Source of the DNA: DASUSH01 sp963785155 | Lineage (GTDB): Bacteria > Actinomycetota > Thermoleophilia > Solirubrobacterales > 70-9 | Direction of reading: 5' to 3' | Length of the DNA: 64,000 bases | NCBI GenBank assembly: GCA_963785155.1 | Contig: CAWAUB010000006.1 | Coordinates: 124,001-188,000, forward strand | Shown here: in pieces, positions 62,865 to 64,000 of the stretch | Layout of the letters: each line of letters opens with the position of its first letter | Numbering within the stretch: position 1 is the first letter of the stretch | Notes under the pieces: model-generated | What the model saw: the letters and a program-made list of their open reading frames with translations, nothing else | Database searches by the model: none | Told to the model about the DNA's origin: nothing | Position numbers and translations under genes: made by a program

Positions 62865-64000
62865 CTCTCACTCCTTTCGTCTCGTTGCCGCACCCGGTGG
62901 GCGAGGCGGCTCTGCAGCGTGAACAGCTCGATGAAACCCGGGCTCGCGTCCTGGGAGAACTCGCCGCCGGACTCGCCGAAGGAGGCGAGCGAGCGGTCGT
63001 AGAGCGCGTAGGGCGAGGAGCGCGCCACCGGCCGCGCGGAGCCCTTGTAGAGCTTCATCGTCACCTCGCCGGTGACCATCTCATTGGCGGCGTTCATGTA
63101 GGCGTCCAGGTCGGTGCGCAGCGGCTCCAGCCAGAGCCCCGCGTAACAGAGGTATGCCCAGTGGCGGTCGAGGACATGCTTGAACTCGTTCTGGTGGATC
63201 GTCGAAACGAGCTTCTCGAGCTCCTGATGGGCCGGCAGGACGATCGCCGCCGCCGGCACCTCGTAGATATCGCGCACCTTGAGGCCGACGATGCGGTCCT
63301 CGATGTGATCCACGATCCCCACCCCGTGGCGGCGGCCAAGGTCTGAGATCCGCTCGAGCAGTCCCACGGGGTCCGGGCGATCGCCGTCGATCGTCACCGG
63401 GATCCCCCGCTCGAAGCCGATCCGGACCAGCTCCGGCTCGTCGGGGGCCTCCTCGGGCCTCGTGACCAGCTCGAAGACGTCGTCGCGGGGCGGCTCGGAG
63501 AGGTCCTCGATCGGCCCACCCTCCGAGGAGCGGCCCCAGAGGTTGTCGTCGATCGAATAGGGCGGCGACTCGGTGCCGCCCTTGACGGGGATCCCGTGCT
63601 CGCGCGCATATGCGATCTCCTCCTCGCGGCCCATCTTCCACTCGCGCACCGGGGCGATCACCTTGAGCTCCGGCGCCAGGGTCGAGATCGTCGCCTCGAA
63701 GCGGACCTGGTCGTTGCCCTTGCCCGTGCACCCGTGGGCGATCGTGTCGCAACCGGACTCGCGCGCCTGCGCGACCGCGAGCTTCGCGATCAGCGGCCTG
63801 CCGAGCGCCGTGAAGAGCGGGTAGCCGCCGCCGTAGAGCGCGTTCGCCCGGATCGCCGGGAAGACGTAGTCGCTGACGAACTCCTCGCGCGCGTCCGTCA
63901 GGATCGCGTCGCGAGCGCCAAGATCGCGGGCCTTGCCGGCGACGACGTCCCAGTCCTCGTCCGGCTGCCCCAGGTTGACCGTGAGCGCCACCACCTCGGC
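62861..64000 (-). CDS. argG: Argininosuccinate synthase (5' end beyond window)
   Basis: 379 residues visible; the frame is open to the window end, and the missing N-terminus holds the ATP pyrophosphatase loop. Seen: VVALTVNLGQPDEDWD, AREEFVSDYVFPAIRANALY, YPLFTALGRPLIAKLAVAQA, HGCTGKGNDQVRFEATI, REEEIAYAREHGIPV, YSIDDNLWGRSSEGGPIED and GIVDHIEDRIVGLKVRDIYE. It ligates citrulline and aspartate in arginine synthesis. The stop overlaps the start of a small membrane protein gene. Confidence 0.96.
   Translation of the reverse strand, partial: AEVVALTVNLGQPDEDWDVVAGKARDLGARDAILTDAREEFVSDYVFPAIRANALYGGGYPLFTALGRPLIAKLAVAQARESGCDTIAHGCTGKGNDQVRFEATISTLAPELKVIAPVREWKMGREEEIAYAREHGIPVKGGTESPPYSIDDNLWGRSSEGGPIEDLSEPPRDDVFELVTRPEEAPDEPELVRIGFERGIPVTIDGDRPDPVGLLERISDLGRRHGVGIVDHIEDRIVGLKVRDIYEVPAAAIVLPAHQELEKLVSTIHQNEFKHVLDRHWAYLCYAGLWLEPLRTDLDAYMNAANEMVTGEVTMKLYKGSARPVARSSPYALYDRSLASFGESGGEFSQDASPGFIELFTLQSRLAHRVRQRDERSES

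Overview
The window is high-GC DNA with dense, often overlapping genes, many GTG or TTG starts and a complete menaquinone pathway up to MenA. Exported proteins have a style typical of deep-branching Actinomycetota: an Ig-like repeat ending a beta-helix protein, a collagen-like GPQG protein with an unusual signal anchor, and short WWSMRDE-type membrane proteins. The best guess is Thermoleophilia (Solirubrobacterales-like). This is inferred from protein style, because no rRNA or tRNA gene is present. || 1-14.9 kb: valine/isoleucine genes (ilvC; ilvB-ilvN) lie on the minus strand on both sides of a menaquinone block (menE on minus; menB-menA-menC-menD on plus; menF on minus). A STAS antagonist, an anti-sigma-type kinase and a secreted beta-helix protein sit among them. 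A UDP-sulfoquinovose synthase gene (sqdB) lies upstream of ilvB. || 14.9-27.7 kb: envelope and sugar genes (two glycosyltransferases, RTX-type protein, lipoprotein, sulfatase), an amidase, a type II NADH dehydrogenase preceded by a perfect 29-bp palindrome, a dipeptidase and a large membrane protein. || 27.7-43.5 kb: a gatC-gatA-zincin-SnoaL-gatB operon, GMC oxidoreductase, paired membrane paralogues, folD-pcrA, cysK-cysE, and a copper-protein cluster with an Rrf2 regulator. || 43.9-64 kb: response regulators, sugar transferase, cupin, HDOD-LuxR fusion, gltX and nfo head to head, a PAS histidine kinase and a NarL regulator around a GH5-like gene, dnaE, sixA, a GST-like gene, an Rpf-like hydrolase behind a c-di-AMP riboswitch, an epimerase, a 50-residue membrane protein and argG (cut by the window end). 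|| Two observations stand out. First, two copies of a 285-310 bp element with long terminal inverted repeats (50272-50581 and 60224-60508) fill the gaps between convergent gene pairs, each starting inside a stop codon. Second, ten genes, some of them conserved and essential (dnaE, gatA), are broken by single-base changes. There are thirteen sites; every one is one extra base, and every one lies in or beside a short homopolymer, which points to sequence error rather than gene decay. || No CRISPR array, insertion sequence, prophage, tRNA or rRNA was found.
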